From: Paracentrotus lividus
Lineage: Eukaryota; Echinodermata; Echinoidea; Camarodonta; Echinidae
Assembly: GCA_940671915.1 (NCBI GenBank)
Contig: CALNVZ010000174.1
Location: 25,812,339-25,876,338, forward strand
Length of the DNA: 64,000 bases
Direction of reading: 5' to 3'
Shown: positions 13,115 through 26,400 of the stretch, piece by piece
Layout: each line of letters starts with the position of its first letter
How positions within the stretch are numbered: the stretch's first letter is position 1
Notes under the pieces: model-generated
The model's input: only the letters and a program-made list of their open reading frames with translations
Told to the model about the DNA's origin: nothing
Databases searched by the model: none
Translations under genes and position numbers: made by a program

Positions 13115-13450
13115 AGTGATTGGAAAGGTTGATAACAATGCACCTAAGAATTGTTTATTGATGTGAGATTTTGGAATCAAGAAAATGACAGGAAATTTAC
13201 CATATTCTTCTAAGAGTAATCTGCACAGCACTAAGAAATGCATGTATGGGACTACACGTACATGATTGTACTCACATGTTCGGGACCCGAACATATGAGC
13301 TTTTTGGGTCATATTATCATTATGAGGGCATTTGAAGAGCAATCCTTTCAGTGGGACTTTCTACCATAGAATACCTTGAAAATAATTTGAAAGCTCTCAA
13401 TTATTTTCTTGACCCAAGGTTTACCTTTCCCACTACTCTAGATTCCCTTT
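13115..13450. repeat. dispersed repeat, copy 1
   Basis: Shares order and wording with 31905-32205: tgagattttggaatca, aagaaatgcatgt, a gggaccc-aacat palindromic motif, gggtcatattat, gaagagcaatcctttc, then a tttccca-c-ctagattccct end. Both copies are diverged with no coding capacity. Confidence 0.6.
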
Positions 13451-14262
13451 AAGCTCATCTTATCCCCTCAAACAACCTTACCCGCCCTTAGCCCCACCCC
13501 GAAACTGCCCCTCCATCCACTGAAGCACCATCACAAATCTTTGTGCTTTGTGCATAGTTTATTTATTTGATTTTACAATCTAAAGTATGAAAAAAGTTTT
13601 GCGTACTGAGCTAGAGTAAGTGGATCTGTTACACACAGCCTCTGAGTGTTAAAGGGTTTAATTCACAATGAATGAAAAGGCCCATCCTGTGCCTAACACT
13701 AACCCAACCTTATTGAATCCTCTTTCCATTGTAATATCTTCCTGTAAAGAAACCTGGATACAAGACAAAGTAAACAGGACATTTTCCAATTCCAACGGTG
13801 TATACATTTACTTGTATGAATGAATTGTGTGAATGCTGGCTACCCTTATTTTTATTTAATTGTTGATATCACCATAGTAAGTGACATTATGAAACACTCC
13901 ATTGTTCTTTTAATTTTTTTTTCTTCAAAGTATAAATTATTAAAAAAAAAAAATCAATCTTTAATCTACATTTTTTTATGTGATAATATGTAATCGATTG
14001 CAGTAGAAACAATCAAATATCATTTAGAAAGAACAAATTTGAGTTCAATTCTAGTAACATTTGTACTGTTAGTAATATATTAAACAGTGTAAAAATGTCA
14101 ATATCTGAATCATATTGGCAGATGTGTGTATGTTCTGTTCTCTCCTTTTTTCAAAGAATGATGTGCAATTATGATATATTTTAAGCAGATTCCTGGAAAC
14201 TGTCAAATAGGGATACACATGTATGATATTGCATCAAACACATGGAGAAACAACGTAGCTAA

Positions 14263-14405
14263 AGGCGAGGTCCCACTGGCTTTTTAGGATGATTTGCGTA
14301 TGAACTGCGGACTGTTTATTTTGTTTTTATTTTTTGTTGCGGATGAACGAAATCTTAATACGCAACTCATGCGCAATTAATCCTCCTGACAGTGGGACCG
14401 GGCCT
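14263..14405. mobile_element. 143-bp MITE with TAA target duplication
   Basis: The left end aggcgaggtcccactgg and the right end (reverse complement aggcccggtcccactg) form TIRs. TAA flanks both sides (14260-14262, 14406-14408). A 3-bp TAA/TTA duplication fits PIF/Harbinger-type insertion. Confidence 0.65.
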
Positions 14406-14518
14406 TAATTCTTTTGATGGGACTGTGATGCCGCAGGGTTAAAATATGCCAGACATGAGTTTTATTGGAATTTTCTCGCCTATTGTCGACAAAAGATTTC
14501 TGCCTAACTACAGACTTA

Positions 14519-14782
14519 GGGTGCTATCTCACTTCGCGGAAACAAAATTGAGACAGATTTGCCCGCATGACATTGCACTACATCTGTTTCCTCCTGTCTC
14601 CGCGACAGCTTTTGCTGTGCCACAAGAGACAGATCTAGTACAATGGCATGCTGGCTAATCCGTCTTTTGTACAACGTAACCTTTTGTATGTGGGACAAAA
14701 GATTTCGTCGCGGAAAAAGAGGAGACAATGCCATGCTAGCAAATCTGTTTCAATTTTGTTTCCGCGAAGTGAGATACCACCC
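14519..14782. mobile_element. 264-bp PIF/Harbinger-like MITE, copy 1
   Basis: TIR gggtgctatctcacttcgcg at the left, mirrored at the right over about 45 bp. It is flanked by TTA on both sides (14516-14518, 14783-14785). A second copy with the same TIR and the same TTA duplication is at 54439-54651. No transposase. Confidence 0.75.
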
Positions 14783-15239
14783 TTACTGGCCAGTTACAAA
14801 ACGAAATATGCTTTTGTAGTGATAATTACTTTTCGCTGCCTCTGGTCGGATAATATATGAGCAGACATATCGCTCACTTTTACAGGGGAAAGCAAAAATA
14901 AATTTTGCAATATTTCTTGAAATATGACTTGAAATTACTTGACTGGCCGCATATTCCAACAAACTAATCTTAAATTTTTGTACTGTGGATGTTTGTGGAA
15001 ATGTGTAAAATATTGAATTAAAAAATTGTTGAATTCTGGGGTATTTTATATTTTACAACTATTATCATACAATATTTTGCCCAATTTTAGGACATAATAG
15101 GGCTTTGAGATATATTCCGTCACGTGTTTAAAATATCCATGTTCTGTGATCAAATAAAATAGAAAATATTCCCAATTATGTATTTTCAACACAAATTACT
15201 TTTCATTTTTCCTATGAAACTGGCGGCATCACAGGTCGC

Positions 15240-15297
15240 CACCAAAGGCTACACTGCACCTGTGTATTACCAAAGGCTACACTGCACCTGTGTATTC
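15240..15297. repeat. 29-bp tandem duplication
   Basis: The unit containing accaaaggctacactgcacc and tgtgtatt is present twice in direct, almost perfect succession. Confidence 0.7.
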
Positions 15298-15590
15298 TTT
15301 TGTACTTCTTTAAAAATTGGAAGCATCATGAACTAATTTGCATTTCGTTGTCACTCCATGTGTTTGAAGCTCCTTGGTAGAAGTGAGCCATGATTTATTG
15401 TCTACTATAATGTTAATGAGAGAGTGACATTTTGACAATTTTATTCAATGACAGATCCTGAATATTTTTGTTGAATGAGGGGAAGGGGAAGTACATGAGG
15501 CTAGTGGACGTTTTTATATCACGCGGGGAGTTTTTTTTTATTTTTTTAATTTTATTTATAATCAACATTACACATTTACATATTCATGTA

Positions 15591-15890
15591 CAGTACAGGA
15601 CAAAAGTTTGGCGCCACCCTCAGATTTAAAAGAAAATCATACAATACGCTGCATTTGCATTCTGCATTCATTCAAATGTACTGATACAGAACGATTGTTT
15701 TGGGGGAGTACCTCAAATTTTTTAATAAGCTTTCTTCTCATTTGCAAGATTTTCTTGCATCTTGTGCCCACTGAGGCGTGAAACATCGGGATTTTTTGGT
15801 GAAATTAGAGGTACTCATTTGAATGAATGCAGTGTATTGTCTGATTTTCTTTAATATCTGAGGGTGGTCCCAAACTTTTGGCCTGTACTG
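15591..15890. mobile_element. 300-bp Tc1/mariner-type MITE
   Basis: Inverted ends start CAGTACAGGACAAAAGTTTGG at the left and match in reverse complement at the right over about 60 bp. TA flanks both sides (15589-15590, 15891-15892). The CAGTACAGG-CAAAAGTTTGG end form and TA duplication are typical of Tc1/mariner derivatives. No transposase frame. Confidence 0.75.
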
Positions 15891-15892
15891 TA

Positions 15893-17776
15893 CTAAATAT
15901 TGATTAATTTCTTTTAAAAAAATATCAGGGATTTTTTTCTTACTTAGTTTTATTAACAAAGTTAAAGTTGCTTTTCGTGCATGCACCTGTTTGATGCCCT
16001 AATTTGTTACAAGTATAAATTCTGTAAACAATGTACTCAGTGTAGAAGTAAAACTGAGTTCAATTATTATAGAAAATAATAAACTAAGTTGCAAAATAAA
16101 GAAAATGAAATATTTTCTTATTTGTGAGTGTTTTCGCGAGTGTGAGTATTTCAGAAACAATCATTTTAAAAAAGGGTTTAAAAGGTAATATGAATATTAT
16201 CTGCCTGAAGATCGCACAAGTGTGAAACAAGTGGTAGCAGAAAACAGAAATGTACGCCTATCATGCATCTGCCTTACAGGCATGATTTTTCTCCGCGGAT
16301 CTATTGTAAAATATTTTGTAAAATCAGAGCCCCATCTAGAAATACAAAAATCAAAGATTTTAAGGGTGTTTCAGGATAGAAAAAATATATTCATGAATGT
16401 TGAATTTCATGAAAAATCTCACTTTTCTTTTAAAATGTCATTATGATTCTCATTTGATCAAAATACATAGATGCAATAACATATTGCCATCAATATATCT
16501 AGGCCAAAGTTATGAGGAAAACAGTTTCTTAACAAATAAAGTGAAAATTTATCATAAAACAATATAAAAATGCATGGAAAGTTGTGCCCCTGTGACATCA
16601 CAGCTTTGTGACAGTGTTGCCAATTTGGTAAAGCGATCAATATTTTGTGCATCATAAAGATATTCATAACTGTCTTATTATTAGTCCGATTTTCTTCAAA
16701 CTTTTTTCTTCTGTTTTTCTAATTTTCCGCTTTTTATAAAAGCAACTTATTTGGGGTCCAGAACTTCCCTTTAAAACTATGAGCATTACAAAGCTGAAAC
16801 TTCACAGACATCATTTAGCCTGATAAATTATCTACAATATGAGACATTGTACAGCTCGCTCATAAATACTTTGTCTTCATGCTATGCGAAAAAAAGTGAA
16901 AATTTTCCCTCCAAAATGTATTAACGCCTCCACCCTTTTACTATACCCCAATATGTGACACATGACCTTAATAAGCACATTCAATTCCGCAACAAAAAAA
17001 GAAATAGAATAATAATCATTATGCTTGGTACAGTGCATTAACGCTTTTGGAATAGCTGCCAAGTGAAAAAAAAAAAAAAAAAAAAAAAAAAATGGTTCTC
17101 GGGGTAACTAAAATTTTACGTGTAGATTTCAAGCTCATATCCTCAAATATTATGATACCGAAAAGTCTTTAGTATAATCCATGCTTGATTGAGCTCTGCT
17201 GACTTTTGTAAAGGGAATGAAAATGAGATCGCGTACGTGTGAATTGAAAATTACAGTTTAGATTTTCAGTCTATATGGCTTATAAAAAGAAATGTGCATA
17301 ATATTGTCTTTTTACCCACAATAATTATTTTGAATATAGAAGTAGTATGTTTTTCAGTGTTCTATTATTTCCAAATGGCCGTGATATCTTGCGCAACCTC
17401 ATTTTGGTGTAGTTCTACTTTACAAAATTGGGCAGTGATCTCTCACGTATGAGTTATTTTCGGAGGATTGGATGTCATGAACGTTTAATAAACCTTTCCC
17501 CTTCTACATTTGGCAGCCATTTCAAAAGTGTAAATTTTGTTGATATATATATGCACATCTTGTAATTATCCTCGAATGGACAAAAATTAATGTAACGCCT
17601 CGCCGGCAAGATTCTTATAGACTGTGGAACACACCCTGGACAAAAGTGAAGATTATCAGGACATGGTATCAACTCACTGGAATCATGATTTTCTTATTGT
17701 TGATGCAGGGATTCTCTGGTTCGATAGTTATTTTGTAAACTTTAGATATAGCGGATAGAAAATTATATACAGGAAG

Positions 17777-17825
<49 letters not shown>

Positions 17826-18400
17826 GGAGAAAGACTGAGCACTTCAAGCGTCCGCTTTCGGAAGAAACATAGGCCTACAACAAACCCTCATCCAGTTGCT
17901 GAACAGGCTTTGATGAGAAACGACACTGAGAAGTAGAAGTAGAGATATAGAGAGTTGATTATCTATTGAGTCGGGGTAGAGTCCCGGTCAAACCTTTCAC
18001 AAAGGCTTTGAGCCTATTTTGCACCGAAATTGATCAAGAAAAGTGCCCTAATTGTCTCAAGTAGGCCCTATGATCCTTAGAAATTATAGAAAAACGAAAA
18101 AATATGATAAAAATTCAAAATGGTTTGAGAGAGAAAGGTGTTTATAATTGTGTTGCTCGTTTTGGGCGCCAGATCTCAATTCTTGCATAATTCATTACCA
18201 TTCTCCACCACTCCTGTGACGTCGTAGTTGGGATCCCCGTTTATTATGCAAATAGCATTTGAACAGAACTTTAGGAGATATGATGCACCAATGTTTATAA
18301 ACATGAAATTATTAAACAAACAGCATTCTTATTTCACTTAAATATCACGGCTAGAAAGTTCTACAATGACATAAAAGAGATATTTATTTTGAAGATATAT
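15893..18400. other. intergenic sequence, no gene seen
   Basis: AT-rich, with A-runs at 17066-17091 and 17780-17823 (about 44 A, the latter possibly a retroposon tail). A degraded MITE-like end (ggggtccagaacttcccttt, 16753-16772) has no clear partner. No supported coding frame. Confidence 0.45.
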
Positions 18401-18479
18401 GCTTTCCAAACCTTAGAGGACTTTTCATGAAATGGCTTCAGACTTTGAAGCCTAGACTTATTCACAAACGTTTGTGAAT

Positions 18480-18650
18480 TCGGGCTCGCTCGAGAGCAGC
18501 TCATGCATGCTCGATCGGCCTCGGTCGACGACCATATGTACCACTCGAGCGCGCGCACTGAATTATATCGAGCGCCATTTACACCACCACACGATTTCTC
18601 TGATATCTGTAAGCTGTACGTACCGGTATTGTAGGAAGCGCGCCACCTCG
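18480..18650 (+). promoter_or_regulatory. CpG-rich stretch, possible BAZ1A promoter region
   Basis: CpG-containing sequence (tcgggctcgctcgagagc, ctcgagcgcgcgcactg, ggaagcgcgccacctcgac) in an otherwise AT-rich area, 340-500 bp before the BAZ1A start codon. Position and composition only; no TATA box or initiator was identified. Confidence 0.3.
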
Positions 18651-18986
18651 ACAAGTTAAGTGTATTCTGCCTATTCTGGTGAACTCCGAGCAACACATTT
18701 TGAAATACGGATTGTGAAACTATTGAAATATTTCGATTTTGACATGTGAAAAGGATTGTAACTCTTTGAGAGTACAAATGGTAAGGCTGTCAACACATTG
18801 TGAATTTTCTCAAAATTTTATGAAATGTTTTCTCATCATTTGTGCATGTTGTTTTCGTGAATATATTCCGGCTTCGTTGCGAAACGTAGTCGGCTTGCAT
18901 TGTTCTTGATTCTGATATCGTGTGCCCTCTTCCATACAGATCGTTGGGAGTTGAAGCTTGTCGTATGTTCCATGGTCTGAAGAAAA

Positions 18987-20415
18987 ATGCCTTTACTTCG
19001 TCGTCGAGAATTTCGACCTGTAAAACCACCAAAAGATTTGAAACCGACGGAAGAAGTATTCCTGTGTCGACTGACAAATGAGATTTTCAGAGATTATGAG
19101 TAAGTAAAGTAGTCTGCTATGATGACACTTGTGACTTGGTCATGATACTGATAGACTGAAAACTGTTTTGTGATCAACTGCAAGTTTGTGTTACATGTCT
19201 GTTTGAACTGTAAGGTTTCAGTCACGATTCATCATGCATAGGGCGCCATTGTTGGTCATGACTCCCTCATGCAGAGAGTTGAGGGTCAAATAATAGTGAA
19301 CTATGTCAATGTAATTGAATGTTGTGCTTGTAATTGTAACAAATTTGTCATGTGAATGTTGTCTCCAAAGTTTTGTTAGACTAGACTGTAGCCTATATAT
19401 ACACTAAACAGGTCAGTAACATTATTTGTGCAGAAAGATATTTCATGTCATGATTTTATAGTCTAAGTAAACTTAACTTTTAATCATGCCTGGTCTAGCT
19501 TAATAATAAGTCCTGTAAACTTAATCGAGTTGGTGGTTGTTTAATTTAATGTTTTGGGGATAACTAATTTGTCTGTTTGATTCAAAGACTGAAATATTCT
19601 GTTTTGTTTCATTGCTCTGACCTCTGTTAATCTGTCTACAACATATGCAGAAATAAAATTAAATAAAATTTACTTTGAATTTATGTTACAATGAATGATT
19701 GTGATGAAGTGGGTGGTGACCTATGTCCATATTGTAGGAGAAGGAGGTATATATGGAAGGTGTTTCACATTTTTGTTATTGTTTTCCACTCTTCATTTTT
19801 GGGGTTTGATTTTCAATAACTTGTGAAAATAATGTCTAGGCCTATTTGAATATTTATAGGGATCTGCCACTGATTTTGATTAAAATTACAAAATTTTTTT
19901 TTAATTGGTTAATTTAATAATTGTTTCTTATTGACTGAATTTTTTTTTCGTTTAGGAGGGAATGGAGAAAAATTGGAAAGAAACATCAACTTGTATCTTT
20001 AAAATGAAGGAATTGAATGATTTTTAGGGGGTTATTTTTTTTATTTTTTTAATGATTTATTTTCTGGATATATTTATTGCCTATAACCTTCAGCCCTTTC
20101 CTACAATTTTAACATTTTTTTTGGTTCTTCTGTCTCCAGTGATTTCTTCAAGAGGACTATTCTGTGTAACAGTTTGGTATGGAGCTGCAGCCTGACAGGC
20201 CGACCTGGCCTCACCTACCAGGAGGCCCTGGAGAGCGAAGAGAAGGCCCTCAAGTTCCTCTCCAGTTTCCCCGTCTACCTGGAGACACCGGTACTCCTTC
20301 TGGCTCGCATGACCAAGAGGGGCAGGTTGTCCGACCTGTGTGAGGACATCTTTGGCTTTGTCAAGGACCGCTTCTTCGTTGGGGAGATAGTGGATGTGGT
20401 CCACTTGGACACCAG
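18987..20415 (+). CDS. BAZ1A: BAZ1A exons 1-2: WAC domain
   Basis: Exon 1 (18987-19099) ends in phase 2 within TAT-GA|gtaagt. Exon 2 (20140-20415) continues D-D-F-F-K-R-T-I-L-C-N-S-L-V-W-S-C. It holds the family signature T-G-R-P-G-L-T-Y-Q-E-A-L-E-S-E and F-V-K-D-R-F-F-V. The WAC domain of ACF1 binds DNA and, in flies, is needed for efficient chromatin assembly. ATG 18987 is chosen because MPLLRRR-E-F-R-P is the conserved start of the family. Confidence 0.93.
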
Positions 20416-23400
20416 GTAAAGGGTCAGGTGCAGATCCAGCATTGGTTCTGACAAAGGATTTTATTCATTTTTTTTTTTTTTTTTTTGTATGGGGGATAAC
20501 ATGGCCTATAGGATGCTTGTGCATATGTCAATAAAATCATTTCTCATAGCTGGTGCTGAATCCATCACTGAGTGTTAGAGTAAGGTTAGGTAATACTTAT
20601 AAGGTGTTTTATGTAGCCAATGATGCTACTTGATATGCGGCATCTCCAGAAAATAAAGGAAGAATTTATATTTCTTCATGTGATTCATGTTAAAAAACGC
20701 CAGAGACCTATTCCAAAAAGTATGTAGTATATTTACAAGTCAAGAAAAAAGATTCCTACCTTTTGCGTTGTAATGATATGTTTGGTTGAAACTGCCATCC
20801 CACATTTCATCATAGTAAAATTTTAGGTTGTGAATCTATAGATCATTCCTACGAAGAAGGTTACAAGAATAAATGGCCTTCTAAATTCAAAAAGATACCT
20901 TCCAGTTTCATTAATATTCCTGTAAAATATGATTTATTTAATGACATCACCTTATCTTTATCTTTAATCAAGTTCATCTTGAGCACACAATAATAAGAGC
21001 GTTTTGTTGCTAGTAAATAGGGATGTTTGTTTTCCCTAAAGTTTTATGAATATTCCAGGAAGATATGAATGATTTAATGGCATCAATTTATCTTTTAAGT
21101 TTATCTTGAGCAATCAATAATGGGAGAGTTTCAATGCCTTTAAATAGTGATGTTTGTTACCTAATCACAGAGAAACATGCCGGGTTAACCGAGTGATAGT
21201 TCCTCCAGAGTACATGGAAGAGGTTGTCGTGTCATCAGAGAGCAGTGATGATGAAATCATCTTCGTCAAGGAAGATGGAAAGGAGGAAAAACTTAACACT
21301 TCTCATGGATCGCAGAAGACACCCAAAAGGTAGGTTGATAGCTCCACTGCAAGACAAACATATATTAGTGGATTGTTTGACTAAACAAGGAATTTCAGCA
21401 CTTTGAATTGCATGATACATCAAATTCTGAACTTTTAACCCTTCTCAGGGTGAATTCATGTGTGGTCTATGTTTCTGAAATCCATGCTACTTATTCTAAG
21501 CAGGGTGTCAGAGCTCAGCTTTTTAGCTGATTTTACCCTTTTTTTTGGGGGGGGGGGGGTTGATTTTTAGCTTTATTTTAGCTTTCCTCTTTACAAAAGT
21601 ATGGGAGCTCTTCCAATTTCACCTTTTCTCAACTCTCTTCAGCTTTTTTCAGCTCATTATTTGTGATCCTTCACACCCCTGTTTAGTACTTAATGTATGT
21701 TGTCTGATCTCCCTTTAGGCCTAATCACGTAGACTTCTGTCTTCTAGTTGACATTTGTTGACATGATGTCTTTTTCTCTTTGTACTTCAGGAGTGTAAAG
21801 CCACAGATGTTGAAGCCAGCCATGTACAGATATGAAGTGACATCCCTCCAAGGTTCTGGAACCTACATTGCACCACACACCAATGTTAGGTTAGTGTACT
21901 ATCTACTATTAAATTCATCTTCTGATATCACTTAAATTCTTCTTATATTATAAAATGTATGAAATATGTATTGTGGATATTTAATAAATTCACTAATTGT
22001 AAGAGAAATTGACAGGAAATTAGATGAAGAAAGATTACTTTTGATAAATTTACCTTGGAAGAGAGAAGAATTAATGGCCAGAGAGTGGAACTTATAGAGA
22101 AGGGTAGAGCTTAGAAAGAGTTGGGAGGTGGTGGCCTCTTCATTTTGGTTATGAAAATTTACTTGTCATGTCCATAACTTTATAATGTAACACAGGTAAT
22201 TTGTGTAGCATTGATTAAAAAAAAAATCAAATGTATAGATTTGTCAAAACTCTGATTTGACTGGACAGGCAAAAACCTTTCATTATACATATAAATTTAC
22301 TCTTTCATCATATTAAGTATTTTCTTTTCCTTAGTCGCAAAAGAGGATTATTCACCAAGGAGAAGAACAAGCTGTACCTGAAGCATCACTGTAAGGTGAT
22401 AGATTATATCTGGAGTGTAAAGGTAAATGAACTATGTATCTTTTGTGTTGTCTCGGGGGGAGGGGGGTGGGGGGAGGAAGAGGTCTAGGGGTTATATGGT
22501 GCATGTGCCTCAGATGGCACATACCGAGTGAGTAAAAAAAAAAAATTACACCTAGAAAAATGTCAATAAAAAGAAAACCAATTTATAAACCCCAAATTAT
22601 TTTACATATTCTGAAAGAGTAACTCCTCCCGCATCTTCTGGTACCATTTTTGTGTGGTATGTCTTTACGCTTGGATGAACACGATGCATTGTTTGCGAAC
22701 ATGCAAATTTCGAATTGTGCAAGGGTGGGGATGAAATTGAAACAACAAAAGCTGACAAAAAAGCAACTCCATCATGAATAAAATAGCGTAACTTTTTAAC
22801 AAAAATATTTTGAGCCAAATAACTTGGCGAGGATGTTGGTACAGTTATCGACTAGATTCTGTGTAAAAATTAGATTGATTCATCAAGTAATCCATGAATG
22901 ATGACACATCAAAAAGTAAACTGTCTCTGACAGACCTAAAAAGGCCTCTTAATACTTTTGAAAAGTGATTATTTTGTCTTTGACGTGTGCTCACTCATGC
23001 TTGACTCTACATATCTATCTCATTTTCGCACAAAATGTAGTCGATATGTGTAACAACGCCCCTGCCAAGTTATTTGGGGCAAGACATTTTCTTTAAAAAG
23101 TTATGCTATATTAATTAGGATGGAGTTTTATTTTTTGATAGCTTTTGTTGTTTTGATGTTACTCCCACTTTTGCACAATTCGAAATTTACATGTTCGCAA
23201 ACAATGCGAAAGATATAACACACAAAATTGGTACCAAAAGATGCGGGAGGAGTTACTCTTTCAGAATGTGTATAAGAATTTGGGGTTTAATATTTGGTTT
23301 TCTTTTTATTGACATTTTTCTAGGCGTAAAGTTTTTTCTGACTCACTCGGTATAGGTCATTAAAGGCAACAACAAATAACAACAACTGTATGAAGCTCAC

Positions 23401-26400
23401 TTTATTTGCTGAAACTCTATTTTTCTAGTGCTAGGCGTTTTAACTCTGCATAAGTTTTTGTATTACTTGTATGCCATTTATGTTTTTGAGATATGAGGGC
23501 AAAACATTTTTTTTTAATTTTAAAGCATTAACTTACAATAAAATAATTAAAAAAAACCCCTCTTATTTGGTTTGCTTCCATCAAAGGTTGTTCAAGGGTT
23601 GCTTCCCCACCAAATGTACAGTGAATAGAGAATGATGTTTCCAGCTCAGAGTCCCTGTTGCTTTGCTGTATAAAATAACCGAATACTGACATTATCTCCA
23701 CATATTCATTCCTTCGCAGCCCCAATATGTTGAAAAGTTTCAGCTGAATAAGAAGACATTTGGGGATTATTTTGCGGGTCCTTTGCCCAACTTTTCCTCT
23801 ACTCCTGCAAAGAGGAATGTACACAAAGTCATGGAAGAATCATCTGCTGAATCATCAGCTGAAGATGATACGGAGGATGATGAGGATGATGAAGACGATG
23901 ACGATGACGACATCCCACTGATGGAAGTGAAGAAGAAGGCAGAGGCACAGATGGGCATAAAAAAGAAAAGTTAGTATACAGGAATAAAGCTGTCTGAATG
24001 CCCCTTGCATTCAGGTTGACAGACATTGAGGGTTCAAGATAGCAGACTTGTTAAGTTAAATTTTTTTTATCCTTTATGAACAACCAATTAAGAGTATACA
24101 AAGAAATTAGAATAAGTGCTCCCATCCAGTTCCCTTTGCAGAATTCATTCCTGTTACTAGATATCAAAATGGCAATATCTAAATTCACATTTTCCTGGCA
24201 AGAGCTAACAACAAATACCAGAACATACACGAAATTTGTCATTTTACTTGTGTTTTCTGTTTTTGCATTTTCACTTTTGCAGAGAAGTACAAGAGTGCAA
24301 ACAAAGAGAACCAAGTGGCTCAGCCGAAGCTGTCCAAGGAAGAAAGAGCCGAACTGCGCGAGAAGATGAGGGCCCAGAAGATAGCTGAGAGGCTGGAGCT
24401 GAAGCAGAAACTGGCAGAGGAACGAGCGTTAGAGAAGGCTAAGAAGTGGGAAGAGCTTGCCAAACTGAGAGAGGAACAGAAGGTCCAGAGAGAGAAGGAA
24501 CGACTGGCTAGGAGGGAGCAAATGAAGAAGGATATTGAAGAGAGCAAGGAAAGAAGAAGAAAGGTATGGATCAATGGCCTACAGTGTATCTCAAGAAATA
24601 TATTAAATCTTGGTTTGAATGAATGGCCTTACAGGACAAAAGTAAAAATTATGTAGTTTGGTTCTCTCTCTCTGTAAAAAAAAAAGAAGCTTTCTAATTC
24701 TGAAGCAGAAATAAATTTTGTGCTTTATCTGTTTCTAATCTGATACCATGAAATTTGAATGAGCATCAAGTTTTTCATGTCAACACATAAAAACATTTAT
24801 AATTACTGCATTCTGTATTTGAAAGAATAAAAAACCAATGAAACCAATAATAGAAAATGAAATGCTGTTCTGTTTGTCTGCATCCAAACTTTGTCATAAA
24901 CATCGTTCACTTTCCTTTTCTCTTTGTTAGGAGAAAGAAGAGGAACGAGAAAGACAGAGAGCATACTATATGCAGATGAAGGAATATATGAAGCCAAGAG
25001 AAGATTTAGAATGTGATGACCATAAAGTAAGTGTTTCCATTTCTAACAGGTAGTAACAACACTAGTTTAGATTCATGTTACATTAGCCTAAGTATGAACC
25101 AAAGAGTATATACAAAAAAAAGTTTGACACATTGACAAAGGATATCTTGAATTAACTAGTGGTTTTTTTATTAGACGTTTTTAAATATATATTTTAAATG
25201 AGGAATTCATTCCAATAAACCTTGTTAATAAGTCCAGGCATTGAAATCATTTAAATCTACATCATGAATTCTCTTACTCCATAGGTTTAACTAATACATG
25301 AAACTGCTGCTTCCTATATTCAATGGTCATTTCATACAGATAAACAAACCTTGTATTTCATTGCAATTCTTATTTTTTTTTCACGGCATTACCTATCTCT
25401 TTAAAGTGGTAACTCCCCCCCCCCCATGAGAATTTTGTACAGAGGTATTAGCCATTGCTAAGACAGGGCATTTTACACAATTTCATAAAAGTTGCCACCT
25501 TGAAGCATCGAGAACAACATCTTTACTAACATACTCAATTCCTTCCCAGGATCTACCTGAGCCTGTTCCTGTATCAGGACGTATCCCTCAGAAACTGTTT
25601 GGAGATTCTATTCTGCTCTTGGAATTCCTGCATGCCTACGAGGAAGAGTTGGGAGTAAAAGAAGACTTCCCAGAAGGTGTAACTTTAGGTAAAGTTTGAC
25701 ATTCTGCTTATTGCTCTAACCCTTTCAATATCAATCAAATATTCTATTTAATTGGAAATTGTTTTATGGTCGAAAGGCTAGCAACTGAGTGTTTAGAGCA
25801 AATACCAACACTAAGAGCATTCTTTGAAAATAACTAATATTCAAGCATATTAACTGTTATTTACAACCGAATTGAGAGTGACAAATATAGGTAGATGCCT
25901 TGTCATAGAAGGTTAGTGCCCGGTGTTGGTTCATACCCGGGAACCTCAATGAAATGAACTAGTAGTACATGTACTATATATAACAACTTACATTTCAATA
26001 TAGAGATTTATATTCCACATACTAAAAATGTTACAACAGGATTGGTCAAAAGGCAATCACTTGATTAATTATAGTTTTCCCATCATCAATCATCACTTGT
26101 AGTGATGGTACTTTTGAGTTTCGCTGATCACTTCAGCGCCCCATAGAGCATGTAGAGCCATAACGCGTCATCAATTATTTTTAGGATGCGCAAAAAAAAG
26201 TGCGTTGTCACTCAGGTTTTTTGTACTACCGTTTTTTCCATCACATGCAGGGACAGATAAATTCCTCTGTTCCTCTATAACGTAACAATTCTTTTTTCAT
26301 TTTCTTTGTTACGTTACAATCACTTCAGCCCATTTGAGCTAGGCCTTTGCGCTAAAAATATTGCACGCACTTTAATTGTACACGTTTATTTTACAAGTGC

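Larger units (their letters stand above)
11605..14262. other. SRP9 3'UTR and intergenic sequence
   Basis: No further gene seen. 11605 to about 12075 is probable 3'UTR. About 13115-13450 is a dispersed repeat described separately. Short A- and T-runs occur at 12829-12843, 12951-12962 and 13918-13951. Confidence 0.5.

Noticed and set aside
18361..18777. 138-codon frame on minus upstream of BAZ1A
   Set aside because: No recognisable protein, no splice context, lies over the likely BAZ1A promoter.
19116..19160. ATGATGA followed by CTGA in BAZ1A intron 1, as a further snoRNA
   Set aside because: Only about 40 nt between boxes, no terminal stem and no recognised rRNA antisense.
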